Part shown: in pieces, positions 34,948 to 44,318 of the stretch
Layout: every line of letters starts with the position of its first letter
How positions within the stretch are numbered: position 1 is the first letter of the stretch
From: JBDGYE01 sp039584255
GTDB lineage: Bacteria > Gemmatimonadota > Gemmatimonadetes > Palauibacterales > Palauibacteraceae
Assembly: GCA_039584255.1 (NCBI GenBank)
Contig: JBDGYE010000005.1
Location: 8,906-72,905 of the forward strand
DNA: 64,000 bases
Reading direction: 5' to 3'
Program-made: the position numbers and the translations under genes
The notes under the pieces: model-generated
The model's input: the letters and a program-made list of their open reading frames with translations, nothing else
Databases searched by the model: none
What the model was told of the DNA's origin: nothing

Positions 34948-35589
34948 ATGCGCATCACAGAGGTCTTCTTCTCGATACAGGGTGAATCGACGTACGCCGG
35001 CCGGCCCTGCGTCTTCGTGCGCACCACGGGCTGTAACCTCCGCTGCGTGTGGTGCGACACCGAGTATGCCTTCCATGGTGGCACCGACATGACGGTGGAT
35101 GAGATCGTCGCCGAGGTCGGTCGCCTGGGCGGCTCGTGCCGGCTGGTCGAGCTGACCGGCGGCGAGCCGCTGCTCCAGCACGAGATCGGAGAGCTGGCAG
35201 AGCGTCTGCTGGCCGATGGATACACGGTGATGTGCGAGACCAGCGGCAGCATCCCCGTCGACAGGGTGCCCTCGGAGGTGATCAGAATCGTCGACTTCAA
35301 AGCCCCGGGAAGCGGCGAAGAGGAGGCCAACGACTGGTCCAACCTCGAACTGCTGGACCCTGCCCGCGACGAGCTGAAGTTCGTCATCGCCGATCGTGCC
35401 GACTACGAGTGGGCGGCTCGTCAGATACGCGACAGAGGCCTCGACCGCTTCGTCGTGCATTTCTCGCCGGAGTTTAGCGGGATGGACCGGCGGACCCTGG
35501 CGGAGTGGATACTGGAGGACGGTCTTCCGGTCCGCCTCCAGCTACAGCTTCACAGGTTCTTGTGGGATCCCGACGCCCGGGGGGTGTAA
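34948..35589 (+). CDS. queE: 7-carboxy-7-deazaguanine synthase, radical SAM
   Basis: A 213-residue radical SAM enzyme of queuosine biosynthesis that converts carboxy-tetrahydropterin to 7-carboxy-7-deazaguanine. The start EVFFSIQGESTYAGRPCVFVR and the cluster motif CNLRCVWC (Cx3Cx2C) match the short QueE class. LVELTGGEPLLQ is the SAM-binding GGE motif. Length is normal. It ends 7 nt before the convergent NrfD gene stop. Confidence 0.92.
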   Translation: MRITEVFFSIQGESTYAGRPCVFVRTTGCNLRCVWCDTEYAFHGGTDMTVDEIVAEVGRLGGSCRLVELTGGEPLLQHEIGELAERLLADGYTVMCETSGSIPVDRVPSEVIRIVDFKAPGSGEEEANDWSNLELLDPARDELKFVIADRADYEWAARQIRDRGLDRFVVHFSPEFSGMDRRTLAEWILEDGLPVRLQLQLHRFLWDPDARGV

Positions 35590-35596
35590 GCCCGGG

Positions 35597-36796
35597 TCAG
35601 CCTGCGGTCGAAGGCTCCGCCGGCGCCGACTCCTCGGAGGCCGACCACGGAGGGAGCACTTTCACGAGCGCCCACAGGATCAAGAAGGGCAGGAGCATGA
35701 GCGCCGCAGCCATCAGCAGGCCCTCGAACCCGAACAGCTCCAGTCGGTAGAGCGTCAAACCTCGCAAGCTCTTCGAGAACAGCTGGCCGCCGATGACGAC
35801 ATTCCACCGGATGCTGAAGATGCCTATCTGCACGAGGATCGCGCTGCCCAGGTAGATCAGTCGTCGAACCTCGGGCGGCACGCGGTCCGACGCCTTCCTT
35901 CTCAGGGCAGGCGAAGTGATCCACAAAGCGACGAGCGGAACCAGCGTTCCGATTACGATCTGGAGTACGATCAGGCTGATGAACAGCCGACTCTCGATCA
36001 TCTGCGAGAGGATCTCGATCGACTCCTCCGACTCGTAGAGACGGTGAATGAAGTCCAGCATCTCCAACGAGAAGTCGACCACCATGGCGTAGAACAGGAA
36101 GGACGCGAGCTTGTCCGCGCACTTCATGTCGACGGCCTTCCCCCGGAGAAGGGTCGACAGCAGGTAGAGTATCAGGACGAGGGCGATGCCGGATACGATC
36201 GCGGAGAACAGGAACACCACCGGCATGAGGACGCTGCTCCACCACGGGTTCGCCTTCACCGAGCCGAAGATGAAGCCGACATACCCGTGCAGCAGAAACG
36301 CCGACGGGATGCCGATGATCGTGATCCAGCGGCCGGCGGAGTCGTCGAAGCGGAGGGAGTCCTCCGAGAGGTCAGTCGCCCCAAGCGTCAGTAAGTAGTG
36401 AAGCCACTTCTTCGGCCCGCGCTCGCCGCGCGCCCACAGCACGAGGTCCTTCCGGTACTCGAACCAGATCTCGAGAAGCAGCACCACCGCCAGGTACCAC
36501 GCGTAGACGAAGCCGAACATGGCCATCGCCGATTGGCGGTTGGGCGTGAGGAAGATCTCGTACGAGCGCTCCGGATGTCCGAGGTGAGCCAACAGCGGGA
36601 GCGGTGCCACGAGCAGGAAAGCCAGCGCGGTCAGAAGCGCGAGGCGATACGTCGGCTCGACCTCCTTGACGTTGAACACCCTCTCCAGCGAGGCAAGGAT
36701 GAAGGCACCCGCCACGAGCCCTGTGAGGTACGGGTAGAGCACGATGAGAAGGCTCCACCGGAGCTCGAACTCGTTAGGATAGATGTAGCCCTGCAT
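35597..36796 (-). CDS. NrfD-family quinone-reactive membrane subunit
   Basis: A 399-residue integral membrane protein with about nine or ten transmembrane helices and the NrfD/PsrC pattern: EFELRWSLLIVLYPYLTGLVAGAFILASL and, later, GIPSAFLLHGYVGFIFGS. It is the membrane anchor that exchanges electrons between menaquinol and a ferredoxin-like subunit. It lies 4 nt after the ferredoxin gene and is the last of a three-gene operon with the octaheme cytochrome. Proton-translocating residues could not be assigned by eye. Confidence 0.88.
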   Translation of the reverse strand: MQGYIYPNEFELRWSLLIVLYPYLTGLVAGAFILASLERVFNVKEVEPTYRLALLTALAFLLVAPLPLLAHLGHPERSYEIFLTPNRQSAMAMFGFVYAWYLAVVLLLEIWFEYRKDLVLWARGERGPKKWLHYLLTLGATDLSEDSLRFDDSAGRWITIIGIPSAFLLHGYVGFIFGSVKANPWWSSVLMPVVFLFSAIVSGIALVLILYLLSTLLRGKAVDMKCADKLASFLFYAMVVDFSLEMLDFIHRLYESEESIEILSQMIESRLFISLIVLQIVIGTLVPLVALWITSPALRRKASDRVPPEVRRLIYLGSAILVQIGIFSIRWNVVIGGQLFSKSLRGLTLYRLELFGFEGLLMAAALMLLPFLILWALVKVLPPWSASEESAPAEPSTAG

Positions 36797-36799
36797 CGG

Positions 36800-37606
36800 C
36801 TAGCTCACCTCTCCGTCCAGATGGGCGTAATAGACCTTGGGCTTGGTGTTCAGGTGCGACTTCAGGACCTGGATCTCGTTGTGGCGCATGAACCTGGCGA
36901 GTGGGGTGGCACGGTGCTCCACTTCGCCGAAGATCCTGGCGGCGGTCGGGCAGACTTCAACGCAGGCCGGCACGAGGCCCTCTGCCAACCGGTGGTAGCA
37001 GAAGGTGCACTTCGCGGCGACGCGTTTCTCGGGATGGAACCACCTGGCTCCGTATGGGCAGGCCTGGATGCAGTACCCGCAGCCGATGCAGTACTCCTCG
37101 TCCACCAGGACCACGCCGTCTTCGGTCGTGAACGTAGCCCCCACCGGGCAGACCTGGACGCAGGGGGCGTCCTCGCAGTGATTGCAGAGCTTGGGGACGA
37201 AGAACGTCCGCAGAATGCCACCTTCGCTCTGCGTCGTCGGGAATCCGTCGATACCTCCGTTGGGGCTGTCGACCACCACCTCGCCGTCGGTGCGGATCTG
37301 GTACCTCTCGACCCACGTATTGAAGTAATACGGTTCGTGGGGGACGTCGTTCTCGGCCTTGCAGGCGTGGGCACAGCGGCCGCACCCGATGCACTTCGAG
37401 ATGTCGACACCCATCCCGTAGTAGTGCTCGGATGCGTCGTACCCTTCCTGGATCCCGCCCGCGCAGAGGTCACCGACGCGGACCACACCCAAAACGATCG
37501 GCACGCCGAGACTGGCCTTCAGCGCCTCGCGCACGAATTCCCGGCGGGCTACGGCTTGAGCGTCCGCATCCGGATCCCGTCGTAGCCGCTCTCGCCCCGC
37601 CGCCAT
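36800..37606 (-). CDS. four-cluster [4Fe-4S] ferredoxin subunit (NrfC-like)
   Basis: A 268-residue protein. A twin-arginine-like RREFVREALKASLG region (about residues 25-38) precedes the iron-sulfur domain, which suggests periplasmic export by Tat. Cysteine sets CIGCGRCAHAC, CNHCEDAPCVQVC, CIGCGYCIQAC and CTFCYHRL with CVEVC give sixteen ligands for four cubanes. Its ATG overlaps the stop of the octaheme gene (TGATG). It should wire NrfD to the octaheme cytochrome, since no molybdopterin subunit accompanies this module. Confidence 0.9.
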   Translation of the reverse strand: MAAGRERLRRDPDADAQAVARREFVREALKASLGVPIVLGVVRVGDLCAGGIQEGYDASEHYYGMGVDISKCIGCGRCAHACKAENDVPHEPYYFNTWVERYQIRTDGEVVVDSPNGGIDGFPTTQSEGGILRTFFVPKLCNHCEDAPCVQVCPVGATFTTEDGVVLVDEEYCIGCGYCIQACPYGARWFHPEKRVAAKCTFCYHRLAEGLVPACVEVCPTAARIFGEVEHRATPLARFMRHNEIQVLKSHLNTKPKVYYAHLDGEVS

Positions 37607-38334
37607 CACTCGGTCTCCGGGTAGTGCGGGTAATGACACTGCCAGCACAGGTAGTCATCTCCGTGTGTCGAGAGACTGATCCTTGGCACGTGCGAGGGAC
37701 TCGGAGCACCCTCGCCATGGCAAATGCCGCAGAAGCCGCGATCCGTGGGCTTCCCCGGCCTGACCGCGCGTGGCGTCACCTTGTGCTCGTCAGGAGTCTC
37801 GTGACAGATCTCGCAGGGCAGGGTGGCGTGGTGCGAGACCGTCTTCTGCCGGCCGATCTGTCCGTGGCAGGCGGTGCACTCGCCGGGGACCACGGGCGGT
37901 TCGGGTGCGTGCGGGTCGTGGCAGGACATGCACGGAACGAGAGGATTGTGCGCCACCGGGTCGATCTGTGGGAAGCCGGTCGGGCGCGAGGCATCGTAGC
38001 CGTGGCAGAGCGGGCAGAAGCCACGCTCCCTGGGGGCAGGTGGCTTCACCTCGCCGGGGGACGCCACGTGTGTTGCGGCGGGCCCGTGGCACACCTCGCA
38101 GGACACCCCGCGGTGGTTTGATGTCTCCCGCTTCTCAGCGATCCGTGTGTGGCACACCCCGCATATGTCGCGGCCCGCGTACTTGATCGGGTGCGCGACG
38201 ATGGAGTCTACGGCAGCCGCCCGGTAGTGACCGGTCTCGCCAAACGTCTCCGGGACCAAAACCTCCCGCCCGACGACGAACAGGGCCGCCAGCAGGGCGA
38301 ACGCTACCGCGAGACGCACGACTTGTTGAGGCAT
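37606..38334 (-). CDS. membrane-anchored octaheme cytochrome c
   Basis: A 242-residue protein from ATG 38334. It has one N-terminal transmembrane anchor (residues 4-23), then eight CX2CH motifs (CGVCH, CEVCH, CPLCH, CMSCH, CTACH, CEICH, CGICH, CWQCH) in a periplasmic domain rich in His that could supply distal ligands. There is no CxxCK, so it is not an NrfA-type reductase, and no recognisable hydroxylamine oxidoreductase features are seen. It heads the octaheme-ferredoxin-NrfD operon and is probably its periplasmic redox outlet. Confidence 0.88.
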   Translation of the reverse strand: MPQQVVRLAVAFALLAALFVVGREVLVPETFGETGHYRAAAVDSIVAHPIKYAGRDICGVCHTRIAEKRETSNHRGVSCEVCHGPAATHVASPGEVKPPAPRERGFCPLCHGYDASRPTGFPQIDPVAHNPLVPCMSCHDPHAPEPPVVPGECTACHGQIGRQKTVSHHATLPCEICHETPDEHKVTPRAVRPGKPTDRGFCGICHGEGAPSPSHVPRISLSTHGDDYLCWQCHYPHYPETE

Positions 38335-38643
38335 GGCTTGGAGTCGGCTCGGAAGCCCTTTTCCCTTTCGGTGCCGGATCCGTTTCCGCTTCCGCCGCTC
38401 TTCGCAGCGCCGGCTCCTGGGGGGCAAGTTCGGTGCCGCATAGCCTGAGCTCGCCCATCAGTTCGCCCGATGACTCAAATCGCGACCCGACCGCCAGCTC
38501 GTAACGGCCACGCGGGGATCAGTTTGGGACACTGCGTCACGGGACGTGGCAGAATGACCGCTCGCGGGAGGGCTCGAAACGCGCGTGAGCGCCCGCACGG
38601 CAACTAGCTGTCGCACTGCGACGGAGCCGAGGTGGATCGCGCC
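38335..38643. other. 309-nt intergenic region
   Basis: This gap separates two minus-strand operons. It must hold the end of the tetraheme/Mo operon and the promoter of the octaheme operon. I see a 13-bp inverted repeat with a single central base, GTCGCA-C-TGCGAC, at 38610-38622, but no U-tract typical of a terminator and no convincing -35/-10 pair. No gene is supported. Confidence 0.5.
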
Positions 38644-39864
38644 TCAGAGACCTTCCCGGGCGGGGGCGGCCATCTCTCTCAGGTAGGCCGAGAGGTCTAG
38701 CATCTCCCGCCCTTCAAAGCGTGGCCAGTCCTCATGCTCCAGCTGCACCAGGCCGTACATGGCTGGGGCGTGGTTCCACATCGAGGTGGCCAGTCCGAGC
38801 GGCGTGAGTATGGCTTGTGACTGCGAAAGATCAGGACCGAGCGACGCCTGCTCACCGCTGGCGTGGCAGTTGGAGCACCTCTTGCGCACGAAGACGAGCT
38901 CGCCGTCCCGCACATCTCCGCCCGTCTCGTAAAAGCGAAGGTAGTACAGAAACGCGATGAGGTCTGCCATCTCCGCGCCCTCGAACTGCGGAAATGCTAT
39001 TCCCCGCTGCTCCATGGCGGCCGCCATCTGAAACGAGTGGTTCCACAGCTCGCCTGAGATCTCCGACACGCTCAGCCGTTCGGTGGCCGTTCCTAGGTCG
39101 GGCCCGAAAGATGTGCCGCCTCCGGCGCTTCCATGGCAAGCCTGGCACCCCTTGGAGTGGAAGAGGCGCCGGCCCAAGTCGGGATCGGGCGGCTGGAGGA
39201 AGACGGCCTGGCGCCCGCGCAGGGCTGAAGACTCACGGATGAATGCGTGGATGTCTGCCAGTTCCCTTTCGACGAATACAGGCATGGGGATGGCCCGTGC
39301 GCGCTGTTGTGCGCGCATCGCGGGCCCGTGATTCCACATCCCCTGGGCCAGCGCGATGGGCGCGATGTAGCGCGCGTAGTCATCGAGCGGTAAGCTGCCA
39401 CTGCCAGGCGCCTCTCCGATCGAATGGCATGCCGCGCACCGCTTCTCCCGGAACCACCTCTCTCCCCTCTCGGGATCCCCGGGCTCGTCGAACAGCTTTA
39501 TGTAGTAGATGTAGCTGATGATGTTCGCGAGCTCGGATTCGGTGAACGTGGGCCATTCGAACCCCCTGTCCCTAACCGTTTCTATCATCCGGGGCGTGTG
39601 GTTCCAAAACAGACCTGCGAGCTGATGAAGGCTCCGCCCTGCACCGACAACCGCGAAGTCTGGTCCGAGGGTCCCACCGTTGCCCCAGATCGAGTGGCAG
39701 CGGATGCAGTCCCGCTCGACGAACAGCTGCCGGCCGGCTATCGGATCGCCCGGGTAGGAAGAAGCAGGCTGGGCAGACGTCGCTGCCGGCCCGATTAGCC
39801 ATACCGGGGCGACGGTAGCCACCAGGACCACCGTCCGCGTCAGGACGGAGAGTGAATCACTCAT
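38644..39864 (-). CDS. four-domain tetraheme class I cytochrome c
   Basis: A 406-residue secreted protein built from four consecutive cytochrome c domains. Each has one heme motif (CIRCH, CAACH, CQACH, CSNCH), a conserved GPD/N loop, and a WNHxPxM-type segment (WNHTPRM, WNHGPAM, WNHSFQM, WNHAPAM) whose Met may be the sixth heme ligand. The ATG overlaps the NrfD stop by 8 nt, so it is the last gene of the pentaheme/Mo/ferredoxin/NrfD operon. It is a clear paralogue of the protein at 48029-49243. It is probably the periplasmic electron shuttle of the complex. Confidence 0.9.
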   Translation of the reverse strand: MSDSLSVLTRTVVLVATVAPVWLIGPAATSAQPASSYPGDPIAGRQLFVERDCIRCHSIWGNGGTLGPDFAVVGAGRSLHQLAGLFWNHTPRMIETVRDRGFEWPTFTESELANIISYIYYIKLFDEPGDPERGERWFREKRCAACHSIGEAPGSGSLPLDDYARYIAPIALAQGMWNHGPAMRAQQRARAIPMPVFVERELADIHAFIRESSALRGRQAVFLQPPDPDLGRRLFHSKGCQACHGSAGGGTSFGPDLGTATERLSVSEISGELWNHSFQMAAAMEQRGIAFPQFEGAEMADLIAFLYYLRFYETGGDVRDGELVFVRKRCSNCHASGEQASLGPDLSQSQAILTPLGLATSMWNHAPAMYGLVQLEHEDWPRFEGREMLDLSAYLREMAAPAREGL

Positions 39865-41233
39865 CGCCAGCCTCCGCTGCAGCCACCGAAGGGGCGCCGG
39901 GCAAGTATCCCGCCACCCGTTCCGCGACCTCCTGCACTGATTCTTCACGTCCCTCCTTCATCTCCCAGATCGAGACGATCGGGAAAAACTTGGTGGCGAC
40001 CATGTACAGCAGGATGAAGCCGGAGAACGTTGCGGCCATGATAGACAGCTCAATCCAGGACGGCGCGTATCGGCCTATCCCCTCGAACTCCCAGCGCGGG
40101 TTCACCGAGGTCGGGACGACGATGTTGAACCGCTCAAGCCACATTCCGATGAGAACGGCCACGCCGGCCACCAGCGTTCCCGCCGGCGTGCGAGTAGACC
40201 GCCGCCACATCAGGATCAGCGGAATGAAGAAACAGCCGGCGACCATCGTCCAGAACGGGATGGCGAAAGGTCCGGCCAGCTTGGCCCAGAGCGCCCTCAT
40301 CTCGGCGGGCTCACCGCCGTAGAAGGCCGTCAGGTACTCCGCGAAAGTGAAGTAGAACCACAGCAGGCTGAAGATGAGAAGGAGTCGCCCCATGTAGTCG
40401 AAATGGACCGGCTTGAAGTAGTCCTCCAGGTGGTACACGCGCCTCAGCACGACCATGGCGACGAGCAGGGCGGCGATCCCCGAGTAGATGGCTCCCATCA
40501 CGAAATAGGGGCCGAAGATGGTGCTGTGCCACATCGGCCGCAGCGTCATGGCGAAGATCCAGCCGATGATCGTGTGCACGGATACAGCGACCGGGATCAC
40601 GGCTATCGCCAGAACGCCGATGACTCGCTCGAGACGTCTTCGCTGTTCCGGCGTGTGCTGGTAACCTGCGGCCAGCAATCTGTATAGGCGCGGGGCCTTG
40701 ATGCCCGAGTCGCGGATGATCGCCAGATCCGGCAGCATCGGAACGTACAGGTAGATGGAGCTCGCGGTGAAATACACGCCTATGCTGACCACGTCCCACA
40801 GGAGCGGAGAGAGCCCCTGGGCGTGGAGAATGACGTTCAGCACCCGGTCCGGGCGTCCGAGATCAATGATCGGCTGAATCGCTCCGAATCCGAGAACGAG
40901 GACAGTGATGAACTCCGCCGAGCGGGTAATCGCCCGGCGCCATTCCGCCTGGCTGATTCTCAAGATCGCGGAGATGAGAGTACCGGCGTGGCTGATCCCG
41001 ATGAAGAAGACGAAGCAGATGATATAGATGCCCCAGTACTCGGGCCGGTTGAGTCCCGTGCGGCCGAGGCCGTATCGGACCTGAAGGTAGTAGGCGAACG
41101 CGCCCCACAGAGTGATCGCTCCCAGCACGGCCGCGGCGAGGTAGAACCCGCGCGACGTCTCGACCAGAGGTCGAAGGAGTGTCTGTTCATCCGGCGACAG
41201 ACGAGCGAATCTCTCGGCTACGCCGTGGCGCAT
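39857..41233 (-). CDS. NrfD/ActC-like membrane subunit
   Basis: A 458-residue membrane protein with about ten transmembrane helices. It contains the ActC/PsrC motif region FFIGISHAGTLISAILR and a IWEMKEGREES C-terminal tail near GYLPGAPS. Residue pattern and length match ActC of alternative complex III and QrcD. It is a quinol-binding, possibly proton-translocating anchor. ATG 41233 starts 1 nt after the ferredoxin stop. The second helix bundle carries His at WHSTIFGPYFVMGAIYSG; I cannot assign the quinone site. Confidence 0.9.
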   Translation of the reverse strand: MRHGVAERFARLSPDEQTLLRPLVETSRGFYLAAAVLGAITLWGAFAYYLQVRYGLGRTGLNRPEYWGIYIICFVFFIGISHAGTLISAILRISQAEWRRAITRSAEFITVLVLGFGAIQPIIDLGRPDRVLNVILHAQGLSPLLWDVVSIGVYFTASSIYLYVPMLPDLAIIRDSGIKAPRLYRLLAAGYQHTPEQRRRLERVIGVLAIAVIPVAVSVHTIIGWIFAMTLRPMWHSTIFGPYFVMGAIYSGIAALLVAMVVLRRVYHLEDYFKPVHFDYMGRLLLIFSLLWFYFTFAEYLTAFYGGEPAEMRALWAKLAGPFAIPFWTMVAGCFFIPLILMWRRSTRTPAGTLVAGVAVLIGMWLERFNIVVPTSVNPRWEFEGIGRYAPSWIELSIMAATFSGFILLYMVATKFFPIVSIWEMKEGREESVQEVAERVAGYLPGAPSVAAAEAGDE

Positions 41234-41234
41234 C

Positions 41235-41918
41235 TCATTCCCTCGAAGCCAGATAGTAGACCTTGGGCTCGGTTCCAAGTTCTTCCATGATGCGCATCGC
41301 CCGCGACTCCTCCGCGAGTTGCGCTACGCGGTGCTCCGGATTGTCCAGGTCGCCGAAGACGATGGCTTCGGTCGGGCACACTTCGGCGCACGCGGGCTGG
41401 TAGTCCTCCTCGCGAAGCGGCCGGCCGTCGGCGCGAGCGGCCTCGCGGGCCTTCTGGAGACGATGATGGCAGAAGGTGCACTTCTCGATGACGCCCTTGG
41501 GCCGAACGGATACGTCGGGATTGAGATGCCGGCGCTCCGACTCGGCCCACTCCGGTCCGTACCAGTTGAAATACTTGACCACGTAGGGACAGGCGTTCGC
41601 GCAATAGCGGCAGCCGATGCAGCGCGGGTAGATCTGTCCGACGATTCCCTCATCGCTGATGTAGGTTGCCTCGACCGGACACACCTTGGTGCACGGCGGG
41701 TTGTCGCAGTGCATGCAGGGCCGCGGGTAGAACCTCATGGCCGTGTCGGGGAAATCGCCCTCGATTTCCGTCACGACCGTCATCCAGCTCATGGCGCGAC
41801 CGATCTCGGCCTGCCCGGGCGATACCGTGGGAATGTTGTTCTCGCTCTTGCACGCCACTTCGCAGGCCAAGCAGCCCGTGCAGCGGTCGAGGTCGATCAC
41901 CATGCCCCATCGCGTCAT
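41235..41918 (-). CDS. four-cluster [4Fe-4S] ferredoxin subunit
   Basis: A 227-residue protein from ATG 41918, 13 nt after the Mo oxidoreductase. Four cubane motifs are visible: CTGCLACEVAC, CMHCDNPPCTKVC, CIGCRYCANAC, and CTFCHHRL with CAEVC. It has no export signal of its own, so it is probably exported by hitch-hiking with the Tat-dependent Mo subunit, as known for this type. It resembles QrcC, PhsB and the ActB iron-sulfur domain. Position between Mo and NrfD subunits indicates it is the internal electron wire. Confidence 0.92.
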   Translation of the reverse strand: MTRWGMVIDLDRCTGCLACEVACKSENNIPTVSPGQAEIGRAMSWMTVVTEIEGDFPDTAMRFYPRPCMHCDNPPCTKVCPVEATYISDEGIVGQIYPRCIGCRYCANACPYVVKYFNWYGPEWAESERRHLNPDVSVRPKGVIEKCTFCHHRLQKAREAARADGRPLREEDYQPACAEVCPTEAIVFGDLDNPEHRVAQLAEESRAMRIMEELGTEPKVYYLASRE

Positions 41919-41931
41919 CGTCGCCAGCCTC

Positions 41932-44295
41932 TCACACCCGTTGGAGGCGCACGAAGGTCGTCGACCAGGACTGAACACCCGTCAGGGGGTCGATCGAGCC
42001 ATCGAGCACGCTGAGCGGGTTTGCGATTTCGCCGTCGGGGTGGCGGAGCCCGTAGGGTGCGCAAACGTGATCCGGGGGCGCACCCAAGAACAGCTTCAGC
42101 CGAGCGCGGTATCTGCCGCGTGACGACTCGACCCAGACCTGGGTGTCGTCCTCCAGACCTAGCGAGCGGGCCGTAGCCGGGTTCACCTCCACCCACGGAT
42201 CCCAGTGAACTTCGGGGAACAGGCCGGGCTTTTCGGCGAGCCAACGCTCGAGGGCGAGGCTTCCGGATGCGAGCGTCGACACGCGGTACGGGACAAGACG
42301 CAGCGGGAAGCCATCGGTCGGGGCCACACCCCTGCTTCCCACATCGATGTAGGGCCGCCGCGGTCTGCCTTGGGCGTCCAGTACGACCGGCAGCCCCGGC
42401 GGCATCAGCTGGACGCGGCCATCAGACGTTCGGGCCAGGCGGCCGGGATCTGTGTGATCGTAGAACAGGTCCGTCCAGCCGCCTCTCTCCGTGAGCGCAT
42501 CCCAGAACTCATCGAACTCCGTGTGCTGCGGCAGCCACCAGCCGCGCGACTCCATCTGCTCGTAATGCCTGCTCTCGAAGTCGCTTCTGAATGTCATGCC
42601 ACGGCGTGCCGCGAACAGCCCTCGGGCGCGCTCTCTGAGCAGCGTTTCCACGCCGTCGTACGGAAGCGCCTCACGAACACCTCCGCCGAGCGCCCGCGCG
42701 ATCTCGAGGACGGCATCGATCGTGTGCGTTCCACCCTCGTGCGGCGCAACGAGCGGCTGCGCGAGACCCCACACGGGATACGGGTAGGACTGTGGTGTGG
42801 GGGCGTCCTGCCAGCGCTCGTACGGAAGCAGGTCCGGCAACACGAGGTCTGCGTGCCGCGTGGTCTCGTCGAGGAAAGGCGAGAAGCTCACCACGTAGTC
42901 GATCATCTCCAATGCCTCACGCCAGACGTCAGGCGCGACCGACGAGGCGATCGGATTCGAATAGTAGAGGAAGAGGACTTCGACCTGTGCCGCGGCGCTT
43001 CCGACGATGGCCTCGGCGAATCGGTCGCGCTGGCCACCCGCCCCGAAGGCCGGAAGCGGGCCGGCCACACGCTCCCGGTCCAATCCGCGGCGCGCGGTAT
43101 CGTCCAGAACCAGCGGCGCCAGCGGAGCGAGCGGCAGATCGTCCCCGAGCAGCACCCCGCCCGGCCGGTTGAGGTTGGCCGTGATCACGTTGACGCTGTG
43201 CACGGCCATGCCGGCGAGAAGTCCGTTCGGCGCAGCTGTGACGTCGCTCCCACAAATCGCAACCGCTGCCGGGCTCTCGGCGTACGTCCTCGCCAGGGAG
43301 GTGATTCTCTCCACCGGCACACCGGTGATCGCCGATACCTCTTCTGTGCGGAAATTCCGGCTCACGATAGACCGGTAGCCCTCTTGCAGCTGGCCTTCCA
43401 CGTCCGTGAAGTCCTCGAAGCCGGACACTCGCTCGGCTATGAAGTCGAGTTCGAGCAGCTCGTCTCGGATCAGCACGTACGCGATCCCGAGTGCTAGGAC
43501 CGCGTGGGTCCCCGGCCGGACACCCACCCACTCATGTGCTCGCGCCGCCGTCCTTGAGAAGCGCGTGTCCACCTGAATGAAACGGGAGCGCCGCGTTTCG
43601 TCGGATTCCGGATGGGCAAAACCCACGAAGGCCTGAAGGGGCGACCACCACGCCTCGAAGAGGGGGGCACCGAAGGAGAGCACCAGCTCTGAGTGGCCGA
43701 GATCGTAGCTCGGCCGCCGCTCGACCCCGTGCATCAGGGCCATCACCCCGTCGGTTCCGTCGCGGTAGTCATCGGCTATGTAATTCGGAGAGCCGAAAGC
43801 GGTGAGGAATTGGCGCCAGACATCCTCAACGGAGCCAGCACAGTATCCGGCGAGCAGGGCCAGCGCCTCGGGCCGGTCGGCCGCCCGCAGGCCCTTCAGG
43901 CGCTCAGCGATCAGAGCGAGAGCTTCATCGCGAGTCACCTGCCGCCACTGTCCTGAGCCCCGCGGGCCGTCTCTCACGATGGGTCCCGTGAGCCGCTGCG
44001 GATGGTAGAGTACCTGTACTCCCGCGATGCCACGCGGGCAGATACCCCCACGGCTCATCGGGTGAAGCGGGTTTCCGGCGATGCCTACGAGACGGCCGTC
44101 GACCAATCTGCCCCGAATGCCGCAACGCGCCGGGCAGAGCAAGCACGTCGACGCGCGAGCCTCCTCGAGCCCGGGCTCCCAGCCCTCGTATCCGTCCTGG
44201 TCCTGCGGCCACAAGACCTCCGGGACCCCCTGGAACGCCACGGCAGCCGCGGCCGCGCTGGCCGTCCAGAAGAACTCGCGACGAGTAGGGCTCAT
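41932..44295 (-). CDS. Tat-exported molybdopterin oxidoreductase-like subunit
   Basis: A 787-residue protein from ATG 44295 with GGAGG 6 nt upstream. The Tat motif TRREFFWTA is followed by a [4Fe-4S] ligand set CLLCPARC with a fourth Cys in GGICPRG, then a DMSO-reductase-family fold (dinucleotide-binding region, LNRPGGVLLGDD, HADLVLPDLLPYE). At the usual metal-ligand region the sequence is LLAGYCAGS; a Cys ligand would fit thiosulfate/polysulfide-type enzymes, but loss of cofactor as in Qrc and ActB cannot be excluded. It is encoded with pentaheme, ferredoxin, NrfD and tetraheme subunits, so it sits in a Qrc/ACIII-like complex. Confidence 0.85.
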   Translation of the reverse strand: MSPTRREFFWTASAAAAAVAFQGVPEVLWPQDQDGYEGWEPGLEEARASTCLLCPARCGIRGRLVDGRLVGIAGNPLHPMSRGGICPRGIAGVQVLYHPQRLTGPIVRDGPRGSGQWRQVTRDEALALIAERLKGLRAADRPEALALLAGYCAGSVEDVWRQFLTAFGSPNYIADDYRDGTDGVMALMHGVERRPSYDLGHSELVLSFGAPLFEAWWSPLQAFVGFAHPESDETRRSRFIQVDTRFSRTAARAHEWVGVRPGTHAVLALGIAYVLIRDELLELDFIAERVSGFEDFTDVEGQLQEGYRSIVSRNFRTEEVSAITGVPVERITSLARTYAESPAAVAICGSDVTAAPNGLLAGMAVHSVNVITANLNRPGGVLLGDDLPLAPLAPLVLDDTARRGLDRERVAGPLPAFGAGGQRDRFAEAIVGSAAAQVEVLFLYYSNPIASSVAPDVWREALEMIDYVVSFSPFLDETTRHADLVLPDLLPYERWQDAPTPQSYPYPVWGLAQPLVAPHEGGTHTIDAVLEIARALGGGVREALPYDGVETLLRERARGLFAARRGMTFRSDFESRHYEQMESRGWWLPQHTEFDEFWDALTERGGWTDLFYDHTDPGRLARTSDGRVQLMPPGLPVVLDAQGRPRRPYIDVGSRGVAPTDGFPLRLVPYRVSTLASGSLALERWLAEKPGLFPEVHWDPWVEVNPATARSLGLEDDTQVWVESSRGRYRARLKLFLGAPPDHVCAPYGLRHPDGEIANPLSVLDGSIDPLTGVQSWSTTFVRLQRV

Positions 44296-44318
44296 CCGTA
44301 ACCTCCAGCCTCTATTCT

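Noticed and set aside
37606..38334. Octaheme tetrathionate or hydroxylamine-type reductase
   Set aside because: At 242 residues it is far shorter than those enzymes, has no CxxCK and no active-site motif, so a carrier role is more likely.
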